Below, one piece after another: positions 10,691-21,038 of a stretch of DNA of 64,000 nt. Every line of letters starts with the position of its first letter. The first letter of the stretch is position 1. The translations under genes and the position numbers were made by a program. Source of the stretch: Symsagittifera roscoffensis (Eukaryota; Xenacoelomorpha; Acoela; Convolutidae). The stretch covers positions 26,160,007 through 26,224,006 of the forward strand of contig NC_087070.1 of the NCBI RefSeq assembly GCF_963678635.1, given 5' to 3'. The notes beneath the pieces are model-generated. The model saw only the letters and a program-made list of their open reading frames with translations. It was not told the origin of the DNA and made no database searches.

Positions 10691-12465
10691 CGAAAAAAAA
10701 AGAATATTCAATATGGTCAACTCTTTGGTGCATCAAATTTGAGCAAAAAAGACGCAGGCACGGCATAAACTTGCCATTTAATCTTAGGGGGAGATTGATC
10801 ACTTGGTCTAACAATTGGAAGATTGTTCTCATGGGCCAATTTTTGCAACAATCTACGACATGAACATTCATGGTCGACCGACATTTATCTCAGAAAAATA
10901 AAAGGCAAAAAACATCGAAAGTTTTTGAAATCCATACCGGCCCCTTTTGTGCTATTTTTCTTCTAAATTGTCTGATTTTTTAGTGAACGGATAGGAATAA
11001 TGTGCTAAATATTGAAAAGCTACTGAAAAGTAGTCATTTCAATTATCATTTAAAAAAAGATCAATCCTTCTAAAAAGATCAATCCTTCTAAAATGATCAT
11101 TCCTTCTAACACTCGAAATTCCAGATATACCTGCCGTGGTCATGAAATATATCATTAAATCAGTAGCAGATATTGGCAGGTGGAGGGAGGCATCCGCCTG
11201 TCAAATGCTCGATATTTTTATGGCACCCATTGTGGCCGAAGGGTCCTAAATTGCTTCTAAAGGTGTGTTGAGGTTCTAAAAGTGTGAATTGTCATCGCCT
11301 TTCTTCAATTTTGCAAGTTGTATTTTGTCGGGAGTTGTGGCAAAACCCAATAGGGAAATATTTACGTGGCCACTGGGACGAATCTCTGAGGTCTGCTCTG
11401 ATCTGTGTTAATAAAATTGTTGACGAAAAAAATATGCGCGAGTTCAAAAGTGCTAGGTGCAAAAGCAGTGAATACATTTGCGTTAGTCTTTTTCTCACCA
11501 AGTAGTTTCCTTCAATTAATATAAATAAACAATTTTTTAAACAGCAGTGGTTCTACCCGACTAATTTACTAATTTACGTTTCCGATCAGATCAATTCAGT
11601 CTTGTTTGGATGAATTAATTAAGATATTGCATCAAGCATTGTGTTAGACATAATTGACACAAATGGGGCAAATTTGAATAATCAATTTTTATGGTTTATC
11701 GCAAGCGTTATCAAATAGGAAACGATTTTTTCAATGTTTAAGTTTATTTATTAAAATATTGAATAATTTCGATTGTTTAACCTGATAAAAGTTTTTCGCT
11801 GATATTATATCTGCTTCGTCCCAGTGAATTGCGTAGTTTGGAGAAAAGATTTTTAACCCCAGGCTTGTTGGGGCATAAAAGTTTCGAATTTCAAGAATTT
11901 ATAGCATAAATTTTTTCAAGACAATAATTTCGTGTCCTCCCGATTAAAGACAAAATAAAAACTTGCGCGGATGGATCAATTTGCAATCCTTCGATTAAAG
12001 ACTCATAAGATTGCTTAATTTAGTCGAAGCACTACAAAAGAGAGAAGAGCTGCACCGATTTGCCTCTTTATTATTTGCAGTACGCTTCTTACATTAAATT
12101 TATCCAGAAAGAGGATAAAAGAAAACTGAAGCTCATTGAACCGAGTTAACCTGTTTGAATTGGTCAATTGCGAGTTAGCATTTAGTTTAGCTTTTCAGGC
12201 AGGAGTTTTCATTACGACTTAGGGCCAATACCACCGAATAAAATTTTAAACCAAAAAACAAAAAGTCGTGCAGAGGAGGGTTAAAAAATTCTCCGGGTAG
12301 TGTCGAATTTTCTCTTCTGTCCAGTAGTTGTTTTCGAATCGTCTCATTTGCTGTAGTTTCTGTCAAGAAATATGCAGTGACATAGGCGCGCGGATATACA
12401 AATGTCAAAGTAATCCTTGTGTTTTAGGTAGAAACGTCTTTACGGTTTTACTACCTTTTGTATTT
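10691..12465. other. AT-rich intergenic DNA with a short 18-bp tandem triplet
   Basis: At 11059-11112 an 18-bp unit (GATCAATCCTTCTAAAAA) is repeated three times with few changes. Open frames at 11284-11505 (both strands) and 12187-12408 show no domain features and are not called. Nothing else was recognised. Confidence 0.5.
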
Positions 12466-12469
12466 CCAC

Positions 12470-13125
12470 GCTAATTGTTCCGATCATTGAAAATGGGGAG
12501 GTACTTTGTATTCGGGGGGTGTTTTTTAGCTTTTTCTTTTTGTTTTCCACGAAAAATCTGGTACCACAATTAATCATTGGACTGGGTTGAGTGATATTTA
12601 ATATTAAAGCCCTTTCAGTCGGGCTTCGAACTCTTTTTAAAAATTCCCAAAAGTTTTTTTTTCTAGTATCGAGTTTTCTTCAATTTTTTGATTTTTCGTC
12701 CAATTTCGAGCGACAAAAGCCAGCGAGCAGGCTTTTTTATGCTTAACTTAGTCCGCTTACAATAGCTCATATTGCTTAACTTCAATTTTAATCGAGTTTT
12801 TGGAGGTGTTTAATGCCATTTTGGTAATCAAAAATTCGAAAAATTTCTGCAAAAAAAATTGCAAAAAGAGTTTTTAGTGTTTTCATGATTTTTTTGTTTT
12901 CCGTTTATGTCGAATATGCGTAAGTTATAGTCTTATGACAGATCCTTTTTTTGCCTGGTACTTTTATCATACCATGACGAAAAAGCTACATTCATTTGGA
13001 AAAAAAATAATTTTGTTAGATTTTCAAAGACTATGGTGGGAACATTCTATGATACTTGCACAGTTACCGGCTGTCCTTGTTTTTATTTATCTTCTTTTTT
13101 GTTAAAATTGCTTTAATCACTTTTA
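12470..13125 (+). repeat. Dispersed repeat D, copy 1 (uninterrupted)
   Basis: About 600 bp that match 24,535-25,134 plus 28,676-28,760. Shared landmarks, in order, include GGGGAGGTACTTTGTATTCG, GGACTGGGTTGAGTGATA, a GAGCGA...GCGAGCAG stretch and AAGACTATGGTGGGAACATT. This copy shows what repeat D looked like before the retrotransposon split copy 2. No coding capacity was seen. Confidence 0.65.
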
Positions 13126-13161
13126 CGTTCTGGAATTGCTGCAACCGTGTTCAGACAATTC

Positions 13162-13232
13162 GGAGATATTTCTCGGTTTAAGGTCGCGGATGCGATTTGT
13201 CTGGTTGCGACCTTAAACCGAGAAATATCTCC
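13162..13232. repeat. Perfect 26-bp inverted repeat (hairpin, 19-base loop)
   Basis: The left arm 13162-13187 begins GGAGATATTTCTCGG. The right arm 13207-13232 is its exact reverse complement. The spacer is 19 bases. Flanking bases on both sides continue the pairing weakly (AATT-rich). Nearby, 13270-13350 repeats a TGGCTGAATTGTCT-like phrase three times. It could be the ends of a tiny MITE or a small-RNA precursor; the sequence alone does not decide. Confidence 0.75.
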
Positions 13233-13239
13233 AATTTTG

Positions 13240-14284
13240 ATTTTTTCTTTCGAATCTAGCGTTTTGTAAAACTGGCTGATCTGTCTGTATACTTTTGGCT
13301 GAATTTCAAATTGGCTGAATTGTCTTTGGCCGAATTGTCTGTGCGCCGCTGCAACCACCAAAATTGGGGACAAACTAAGTTTTGATTGTATTCTTTGAAT
13401 AAAACAAATTCCCGCAAATGAATAACAGAGAGGTCATGTGCGAGATTAGTTTGAAGCATAAAAACCATAATGGCAGCTGTCATGAAGCAAACTTCGAGGT
13501 TCAAAATTAAACAATTCTGTTGTTTCTGCTTTTTGAAGTAATTTAGAGGCAAGGATGTACAAGTTGAGTGTTTTTAATGGGTATTCAAAATCAATGCCAT
13601 CACTAATTGTATAACTTTATTAGGAATAACTCAAACTGTTTTTTTTTGCAAAAATAACAGCAAGTTTGGAGGATAATATGATTTTAATGTGTTTCGTAGT
13701 TTTGAAAGTTAAGTTAAACGAGAAAAATACTGTCTTTTTTGCTTTTTCAAAACTCTAAGAACATTGTTTTTTTTCGAACTAAAAACTCAACATCTCTCCG
13801 GTCTTTTTCTTCAACAACAGAAGAACTTCGTTCTATTGTTTTTTCTGTATCAATTATTTTGTATAATTTTTTGGTACTTGACACTCAATCATTTTAGTTA
13901 GGGAGAGATACAGAGATAAATTAAATCTTAAAGTTTTGGTTCTGGTTTTCGATTTTCATAAAATCTTCAATTCTCGCAAACCACAATGTTCACAAAAACT
14001 GTCTGGATAGTTTCAACTTGTTTTTTGCCTACAATTTCCCATCGCTATCCACGCTGCTGCTAGCGAACTAGTATCGAGCTAAAAAAAGACAAGCAAACGT
14101 TATTAAATCGGGCATAGATTTTTTCAGGTTAACAACTTGTTTATTAAAATCATTTAATCATTTCACCAAGAACAAATCTTGTAAACTAAATTTTTTTATA
14201 TTTATGCAGTATATTTTTCCGTTCTGTTTGAGTGTTACCTTAAGATTGGTCTGTTAATCAACCCTGATTTATGTCATTGTTGTT
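13240..14284. other. AT-rich spacer, no gene recognised
   Basis: Open frames at 13113-13373 and 13256-13552 on the minus strand overlap the hairpin and the short repeated phrases and have no domain features. From 13,560 to 14,284 nothing was recognised. Confidence 0.45.
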
Positions 14285-14800
14285 GAATATTTTATTTATT
14301 TATTTAAATATTCATCATGAGTAATCAAATTATCATAACACAATATGCAAAATTGCAAATATAACTCATGATAGGACAACCAGAAAGCCAACGAGAGGCT
14401 TGTTGAAGGTTGCCCCGTAAAGGAATAACATCGTATGACATCAAATCAAAAAGTTCAATAATTAATATAGGTCAAAGAGGCAAATTTAAAGGTAAAGAGA
14501 AAAAAAACTTAAATAGTGCAATCACTTTTTTTAAGTATAAGATCTTTATTTTTTAACATGAGAACCAGAGATATGATGCAAGCTTGTACCCACAAGGGTA
14601 TACAACTGACAGCGGGCGGATGCGAAATAATGACAGTTGATTTAATCAGCGAGCAAGTGGGCCCAGTTCTTAAGAGCTCGTAATCCAGTTGTTCGCTTTT
14701 TTCTAACTTCCCTTCCTAGTGTCCACTGCCTGGTACTTTCGACGAGAGGTTTTCAGGTTTAACCGAGGACTCAGGGAAGTTAGAATGGATTAGTTCAAGT

Positions 14801-15250
14801 CTAGCGATACAATTCATCAATCAAATTGCAATTTCCTATATATGAATCTAAAATTGAATGACAGAAAGTATTTTTTGAATGGTGGGTTTCAAAGGAGGAA
14901 GGTATAGTTACACATCTATTGGCTATTATACCGATTAATTTAGCAACACGATGGGAAACAGAGTTATATTTAAGCTTACTTTTCATTGATGGTAAAATAC
15001 GAGCACCCTTTTACAGATGACCTCGTTGAATAAAAAATAGTTTCACATTTCTGAGACAATTCTTCATTTCAAACTTTAGAGTTTCATATACATGTAACTC
15101 GTTTACTGTAGCAATTTTGCTTTTGGCCATTATATCCGTTATCGAGTCACGATAACTTTTGCGAAAAGTTATACGAAAAAATCATTTTTGTAGTTCATGA
15201 ATAACATCTAATGCACTTTTGCAAGCTGCTCCATAAACAAGAACTCCATA
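14801..15250 (-). pseudogene. LINE 2 ORF2 C-terminal region
   Basis: It reads YGVLVYGAACKSALDVIHEL, then FRITFRKSYRDSITDIMAK, then TVNELHVYETLKFEMKNCL, with two in-frame stops before the end at about 14801. These are the usual lqk.a.R.i......s...l.......v.e.... features after the RT thumb. Confidence 0.65.
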
Positions 15251-15256
15251 TTGAAC

Positions 15257-16424
15257 TTAAGGTTGTACATAAGTTTTGTAGTACATGACCATTCGTGAAG
15301 TGGTCATCACATTACGAAGGCGGTATGCAACTCCGCAGAAGCGGGTTAATTTTTTTCGTATAATCTCAATATGATCTTTGAAGGATAGTTTATTATCCAA
15401 TTCATTGCCTAGGTCTTTGCAGCTAGCAACGGGCTGTAAACAAATGTCTGCGAAATATATAGCATCCGCTTTGGATTTTGAAAAAATTAGTAGCTTAGAC
15501 TTTGATTCTTCTACGGTAAGTTTATTAAATTTCATCCAATTATCTATTCAATTTAGATCCTCCTGAAAATCATCAAGGGAAGCGTTTTTGTTTTTAATAA
15601 AAGATGTATCGTCAACAAACAAAGTAAGTCGGCAATTTCTTACAATTCTGGGAAGGTTATTGATATAAATCAAAAAGAGAAACGGTCCTAAGACTGAACC
15701 CTGTGGGACCCCGCACAAAACATCTTTCAATTCGCTTTTAAATTGATTTAGGACAACATACTGTTTCCTATTAGACAAATAACTTCATAGAATTTCCAGC
15801 GACTTTCCTCTTACTCCATACCGCTCTAATTTATCAATTAAGACCGCATGATTGACAGTGTCAAAAGCCTTTTTCAGATCTAATAAAACTAAAATAACGT
15901 CTTTATTCTTCTGATCTCTCGTGTTACGAACCTCTTCTGTTAGATCTAGAACCGCTTTAACTGTGCTTAATTTACTACGGAAGCCATATTTATTTGTACT
16001 GAGCAACTTGCAATTTTCCAAATAACTACTGAATCTGAAATGAAATGTCTTCTCAAAGATTTTTTGACCAGGTTGATAACAAAGATATGGGTCGATAATT
16101 TCCATACTCGTCTTGCAATCCACCTTTATGAATAGGAAAAACTTTGGCAATTTTTAAGTATTTCGGATAGCATCCATTTGTGTAGCAGGTATTAAAAAAG
16201 TTCGTGAGCCATGGCGTGATTATTGGTTTACATAATTTGACTATTGCTGTATTGATGCAATCATAACCCGAGCTGAGTTTATTTGGTAAATCTGTTATTA
16301 TTTGTTCTGTTTCGTTTATAATCGGAAAGAACATTGAATAATCAACATTTTCTAATGAAATAGGATCTGAAAGTCCAATATTATCATTTAGATTTGGAAC
16401 AATTTTTACAAAAAAATTGTTCAT
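15257..16424 (-). pseudogene. LINE 2 reverse transcriptase
   Basis: Four broken frames give the RT blocks in order: NYRPISLLSTWSKNLEK; STNKYGFRSKLSTVKAV; LVLLDLKKAFDTVNHAVLID; GVPQGSVLGPFLFLIYINN; LTLFVDDTS (catalytic box FVDD at 15608-15619, where most relatives have FADD); and thumb KLSFKDHIEIIRKKL. Frameshifts lie near 16110, 15780 and 15545. The blocks fit the CR1/Jockey superfamily; I do not assign a clade more closely. Confidence 0.85.
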
Positions 16425-16446
16425 ATCTTGAGCTTTTTTTCCCCAT

Positions 16447-16680
16447 TTATATCATCTGGCAATGTTTACCAAGATATGCTGCAACCGCTTTATGATACTT
16501 ATGAGAGTCTGTTGTATTTATCTTAGATCTCCAGAAATTTCCGAATGATTTCCGATTCAGGGCATTGGATTTGTTTCTTAATGAGTTATATTTGATCTTG
16601 TTATCTTCTGTAGGGTTTTGTATATATGTCCTGTATGCGAATGCTTTTTTATTTGCTACTTTTTTCACTTCATTTGTCAC
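16447..16680 (-). pseudogene. LINE 2 linker between endonuclease and RT
   Basis: A basic 77-codon frame with ALNRKSFGNFWRSKINTTDS, the region that usually reads y...r....K.fW..i between the endonuclease and the RT fingers. It continues the same strand and order as its neighbours. Confidence 0.6.
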
Positions 16681-17475
16681 CCATGACTCGTATTTTTCGG
16701 CACATAACGAGTTTGAGAGGGAGCAAACCTGTCAATGCAACTGAGAATTATTTCAGAGAAATTTTCAGCAGATTTATTCAAATCGGATAAGGTACCATCA
16801 ACTTCCTTCATTTTGGGCTGTAAGAGGAAAGGAAACCTTAACCATGTATCATCGTTTTCAAAAACTTTCATGTTTCTAAAGCTAAATGTTTCGTTATATC
16901 TACTAATCAATTTTGGCATAGTGATAGAAACTTCAATCATGTAATGATCGGCGGGACCCCAGCGGTGTATGCAACTATTGTTAGTTCCATTATTTCCCCA
17001 AATATGATCGATACAAGAGTTTGTTTTAGAATTTACTCGTGTCGATAACAGAGGTGATAACAAATGATAACGAAAGAACTGAACGTTTCAGTAAGATCAT
17101 CTCTTGCTTTGTGTTTTTTCATCATATCAATATTAAAATCTCCCATAATCACATGTCTTTTTTTCGACTTGGCTTCGGTTAAGACCTTTTCTAGTTTGTG
17201 GACAGTATCATCGGCCCTCATTGACGGTTGACGATATAAAACAGTTACAGTCGTTGCCGTTTTATCATCTGCTACAACCTCTATTTTTAAAATGTCTCCT
17301 GCAGACACCTCCACTAACTGACTTGTGTTAAGCTCCGTTCGTATATATAAACCTACTCCACCTCCTCTGCTCAGCCGAGGGCTCGAGAAAAACTTGTAAG
17401 CTAGCAAAATGAACAACTCGGCTGAATCATTAGGGTTCAGCCAAGTTTCAGTGACAGCAATAACAGCTGGGGCTA
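16677..17475 (-). pseudogene. LINE 2 AP endonuclease domain
   Basis: It begins with AVTETWLNPNDS (the usual TETWL motif) upstream of 17416. It continues with SRGGGVGLYIRT and HVIMGDFNIDM (GDFN catalytic motif, about 17118-17150). After a frameshift near 17040-17060 it reads TRVNSKTNSCIDHIWGN (the S.IDhi motif) and GPADHYMIEVSI (equivalent to SDH..v). These are the standard blocks of the LINE endonuclease. The frame is broken, so no active enzyme is encoded. Confidence 0.8.
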
Positions 17476-17869
17476 TTGCTAGTTGCTTTAGACTTATTTT
17501 AATGTCTCACGTTAACATTTAGTAACGAAACAGCCTCAAGAACTTGGGTTAATGACGATGGGGATATAAAATGAAATAAAATAAAAAATGAGATTGAATA
17601 AGAGTCCCTACTGAGGCTTTCTTGTCTTAAATAGTTAACCACTGTCTTCTACAGTAAACACACTTGAAGTATTCCTAACATTAGAATGAAGCTCAGTTTG
17701 AGAAAATTGTTTTGCTAAGTTATCAACATACTGCACAATTTTTTCAGGTTCCTTTCTGTGCTTTTTTGCTTTTAATCAAGTATTTGCTGATCCGACCCGC
17801 GACTTGGCGGAGACACTCGTTTTGGCGTTGTCATGTTCACATTTAGCCTCATAGTTGCTTCTTCATTTC

Positions 17870-18543
17870 CTAATTGAAAAATTGATTTTCTCTTCTTTGC
17901 CAAAGTTTGCGCTTTTTTGGAGAAGCAAGCAACGTTTCCGCATCAACAGAGTCTGCAACATTATGAGTGAACACCTTCTCGTTCTCACGCTTGATAAAGA
18001 CTTGCGGTGCGCAATTATTCGTTGTTGTTTTCAAATTAAGGCCTTTCACGTAGTCGAGTAAATTCGAATCTCTCTTTGTCAGTCTCTCAAAAAGGTATAC
18101 AGGTTTTTTATTGATCTGATTGAGATAATTTCGTAAAAAATGCTTCCTTGCCCAGATACGGTCTTTCACATCAAAATAGACAAATTTCAAAATAATGGCT
18201 GGGGGGTTTTGATGTCGCGAATTGGGCCTAGAGGGTGACACGCTACCTTGGAATCACGAGGCACATAGATGTCAATTGCTTCACGAAAGAATGCGATTAC
18301 ATCTTCTACATAATCTGAGCCATGTCGCAGAGGTAAGTTGTTTATAATGATACAATCTATTGAGGAAGAGCGCTCCAGATCATTTACTTTTTTCTTCAGA
18401 AAAATTAATTCATTTTTCGTGTTTGCAATGGTGCCGCTTTGAGTTTCAACATGGGATAAAAGATCTTGCAGAATTGATTTCAAAGATGGATCAATATCAT
18501 TCGACGGTTGGTTGATATTTTCTTTGATAATGTTCAACATCAT
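17870..18543 (-). pseudogene. LINE 2 ORF1 protein (nucleic-acid chaperone type)
   Basis: Two overlapping frames (18543-18187 and 18241-17870) form one ORF1 with a frameshift near 18200. The first part begins MMLNIIKENINQPSNDID. It has a coiled-coil-like segment (TKNELIFLKKKVNDLERS) and then DCIIINNLPL, which resembles the RNP strand of the RRM-like fold in LINE ORF1 proteins. The second part has PPAIILKFVYFDVKDRIWAR and KKPVYLFERLTKRDSNLLDY, typical of the C-terminal domain of such proteins. The product would bind element RNA in the particle. The start Met at 18543 is plausible. Confidence 0.7.
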
Positions 18544-18559
18544 GACAGCTACCAGTAAG

Positions 18560-21038
18560 GTGTAAGAGTTATCTCAGTGTACAGTCCAAATCTGAAACTT
18601 TTTAATAAGTTTATCACAACAATTAGGCTAAATTTTAGTTTTTGTTCTGGCTGAGAAAGTTTATTTGACTTGAAAGTTTTAGGCTAATTTTACGTCTGCT
18701 TACTCTTCTTATATTGTGGCGTTGGAAGGGTGGCAAAAATTATCCTTATGCCTATATGCTTGCTGCAAATGAAACTTAAAAATAACTTTTCGAGACATTA
18801 TGAAAACTTGGGTAAGCCTAATTTTCGCTATTTTCCGAACTGCTTTCACATTTGATTAAAATGTGCAATTCCTGCAAAAAGCAAATTCTGACATATGTTC
18901 ATATTAAATGGTTCATATGGTAAAGTTGTTCATATGACGCTCTAATGATGATTTTTTATTGCGATAGTTTTTGATGAAATTGTTTTGATTCGAACTTTTA
19001 TCAGAGTTGTGATTTTCGTTTATTTCAACGGTGCAACTTCCCATTTTCAGGTGCCTGTTTTTGTACTATTACAGCGTGGTAGCTAAAACTTGGATGACGT
19101 TGTTCTTTTTTATTGATATCTTATTGAGAAAAACCTTATATTCGTTACAGTTTTAAGTGCTTACCTTCCTATAAACTATTCTTCCACGTCAACTAAATAC
19201 TAAACAAGACTGCTCGCATCCTTAAGCGGGTGTCATTTTTTATTACATCTGTTGGTTATATTTTTGTTTTTCTTCATTTAACTTTGTTCCTCATTTGAAT
19301 TATTTGTTCAAAATAACTCAATTGGGCTGATTTCTCAAATTTCAAGTTTTCAAACGAGTTGCTGAATTAATGTTTCGAATGTTTTAGTTCAAGAGTTTCG
19401 TGAAATTTGATTTGTTTTTCATTTTTTCTTAATATCAGGAATTCTTTTAATGAGTGAAAGCTTTTAAAACCACAATGTTTTCAGTGAATTTTTCCTAAAA
19501 AATGATGCTGTTTTGGAAATTTGGATCACGAGTTTATGAGCAATACATCAATATTTATATGATTTCGCCAATCGTTAGCAGAAGGAAGTGAATGGAGCTT
19601 TATGATGTCTCAAATATCCCACATGAACAAAATTTATATTTTTCCATTTTTCGCCAATTTGAATGAACTAAATGACAGTCCGTTTGATATGTTTCCTAAT
19701 GTTTGAAAAACTATGTCAAGAAGTTGTTTGAATTTATCGATTTTTTTGGAAATTTATGCTGATTCTTTTTTCAAATTCAGCATGTAAGTTCGTCTCACAA
19801 GTTATGCGAAGCTACGCTTTGCCATTTTACGCCTCTTAAAAACTGCATAATCTCTGCGGGAAAAAATATCGCATCACTTTATCTGCAAAAAAGCTGTCGT
19901 CAGATTATTCATATCAATTGAGCAAATTTTCTCTCTAGCCCAACCCCCCCCCCCTCCCCCTACCTCTTCGGCCTCCCATTCTTGCGTGATGGGGGGCAGA
20001 GAAAGAGCTCAATAGGTATTTGAGACATGTTTATAGCGACTTGAAAATAGTTTGAATGCTACGAAATGATAAACCAGAACCTCCAAAGAATGTGGAACGC
20101 CAAAATTTACAATATCAAAGCTCTAAAATTATATTCAGAGTGAAAAAAGAATCAATAAAACTGAGGCACATAAAGCGGCTTTTTTCTGTCCTTAAGTGTG
20201 CATTACTAAGATGCTGCGAAGAACAGTTTTTGGTATTCAGATACAAGACTAGAGCACTTATCGTAGTAACTCGTTTTCCTCGATGAGGCATAGGTCGCCC
20301 AAACAAAAATTTACAAAAAAAATTCTTATATTTGAGTTTTTCTTTTTCAAAATTTTTCTCTATACTCTATTCTTTATAAAATGAACTTCAGATTATTCAT
20401 TTTTGCTTGGTGGATTTAGCTCAATTGGTCATTAAGGGGAGGGGGAGGGTGATCCAATTATTCTATGCTATTGATCATCATTGAGCTACTCATAGTAAAA
20501 AGATTTCAGATTTCCATTCACTGTTCATCAAAATACGTTGAAACAAACCGAGAACCGTGTGCAATTATGTGAAATGATGGCTCTTTTATGCCGTTGAAGT
20601 GTCACGGAACGGCGAGATTCGCAATCAAAATTATTTCAGAAGGTTGTTAACTAGTATTTTATATATACAAAAACATGCGGATCAGAAAAAATGGTGCGTA
20701 GATAATTAAGTTCATCTCTGCTACTAACATTAATATCATTGCTAAGGAACTACCTGCTTACAATTAGAAATTTCTCGACATTTGCTTTCGAAGTCCTACA
20801 CAGAACATTGCGACTCGAAAATGGTGTTATTGATGATCAAAATCAAGTGATCAACCCAAATAAAGAGAACAAATCACGAAATAGGAAAACAAATCCACCC
20901 GCTGTAAACAAGCTAGTATTTTTGACAGTGTGGTAATATTTGCACCTATCTTAATTTGGTCGTTTTGTTTTCGTTTCTGCATATATCAGTTTGTAGTTTT
21001 TGTCTCAGTTGTAGCTTGCTGGTTTTCGATTTGAGATT
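18560..21038. other. AT-rich intergenic DNA upstream of the GM2-activator-like gene
   Basis: No gene was recognised. A C-rich homopolymer tract lies at about 19941-19965. Frames at 20056-20306 on both strands and at 20739-20936 have no domain features. The promoter of the gene at 21039 should lie at the right edge, but no clear TATA box or initiator could be supported. Confidence 0.45.

Larger units (their letters stand above)
14285..18545 (-). mobile_element. LINE 2: CR1/Jockey-superfamily-like non-LTR retrotransposon (degraded, near full length)
   Basis: Read on the minus strand it shows ORF1 (18543-17870), endonuclease (about 17475-16677), RT (16424-15257) and a C-terminal region (15250-14801). 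After the coding part come ~500 bases of 3' UTR that end in a TAAATAAATAAATAAA tract at about 14290-14306, like the short tandem tails of CR1/L2-type LINEs. Frameshifts and stops occur throughout, so it is inactive. No target duplication is expected to be reliable for this group and none was found. It is AT-rich like its surroundings, in contrast to LINE 1. Confidence 0.85.

Noticed and set aside
19941-19965. C-rich tract as a regulatory element
   Set aside because: Simple homopolymer run without other support.
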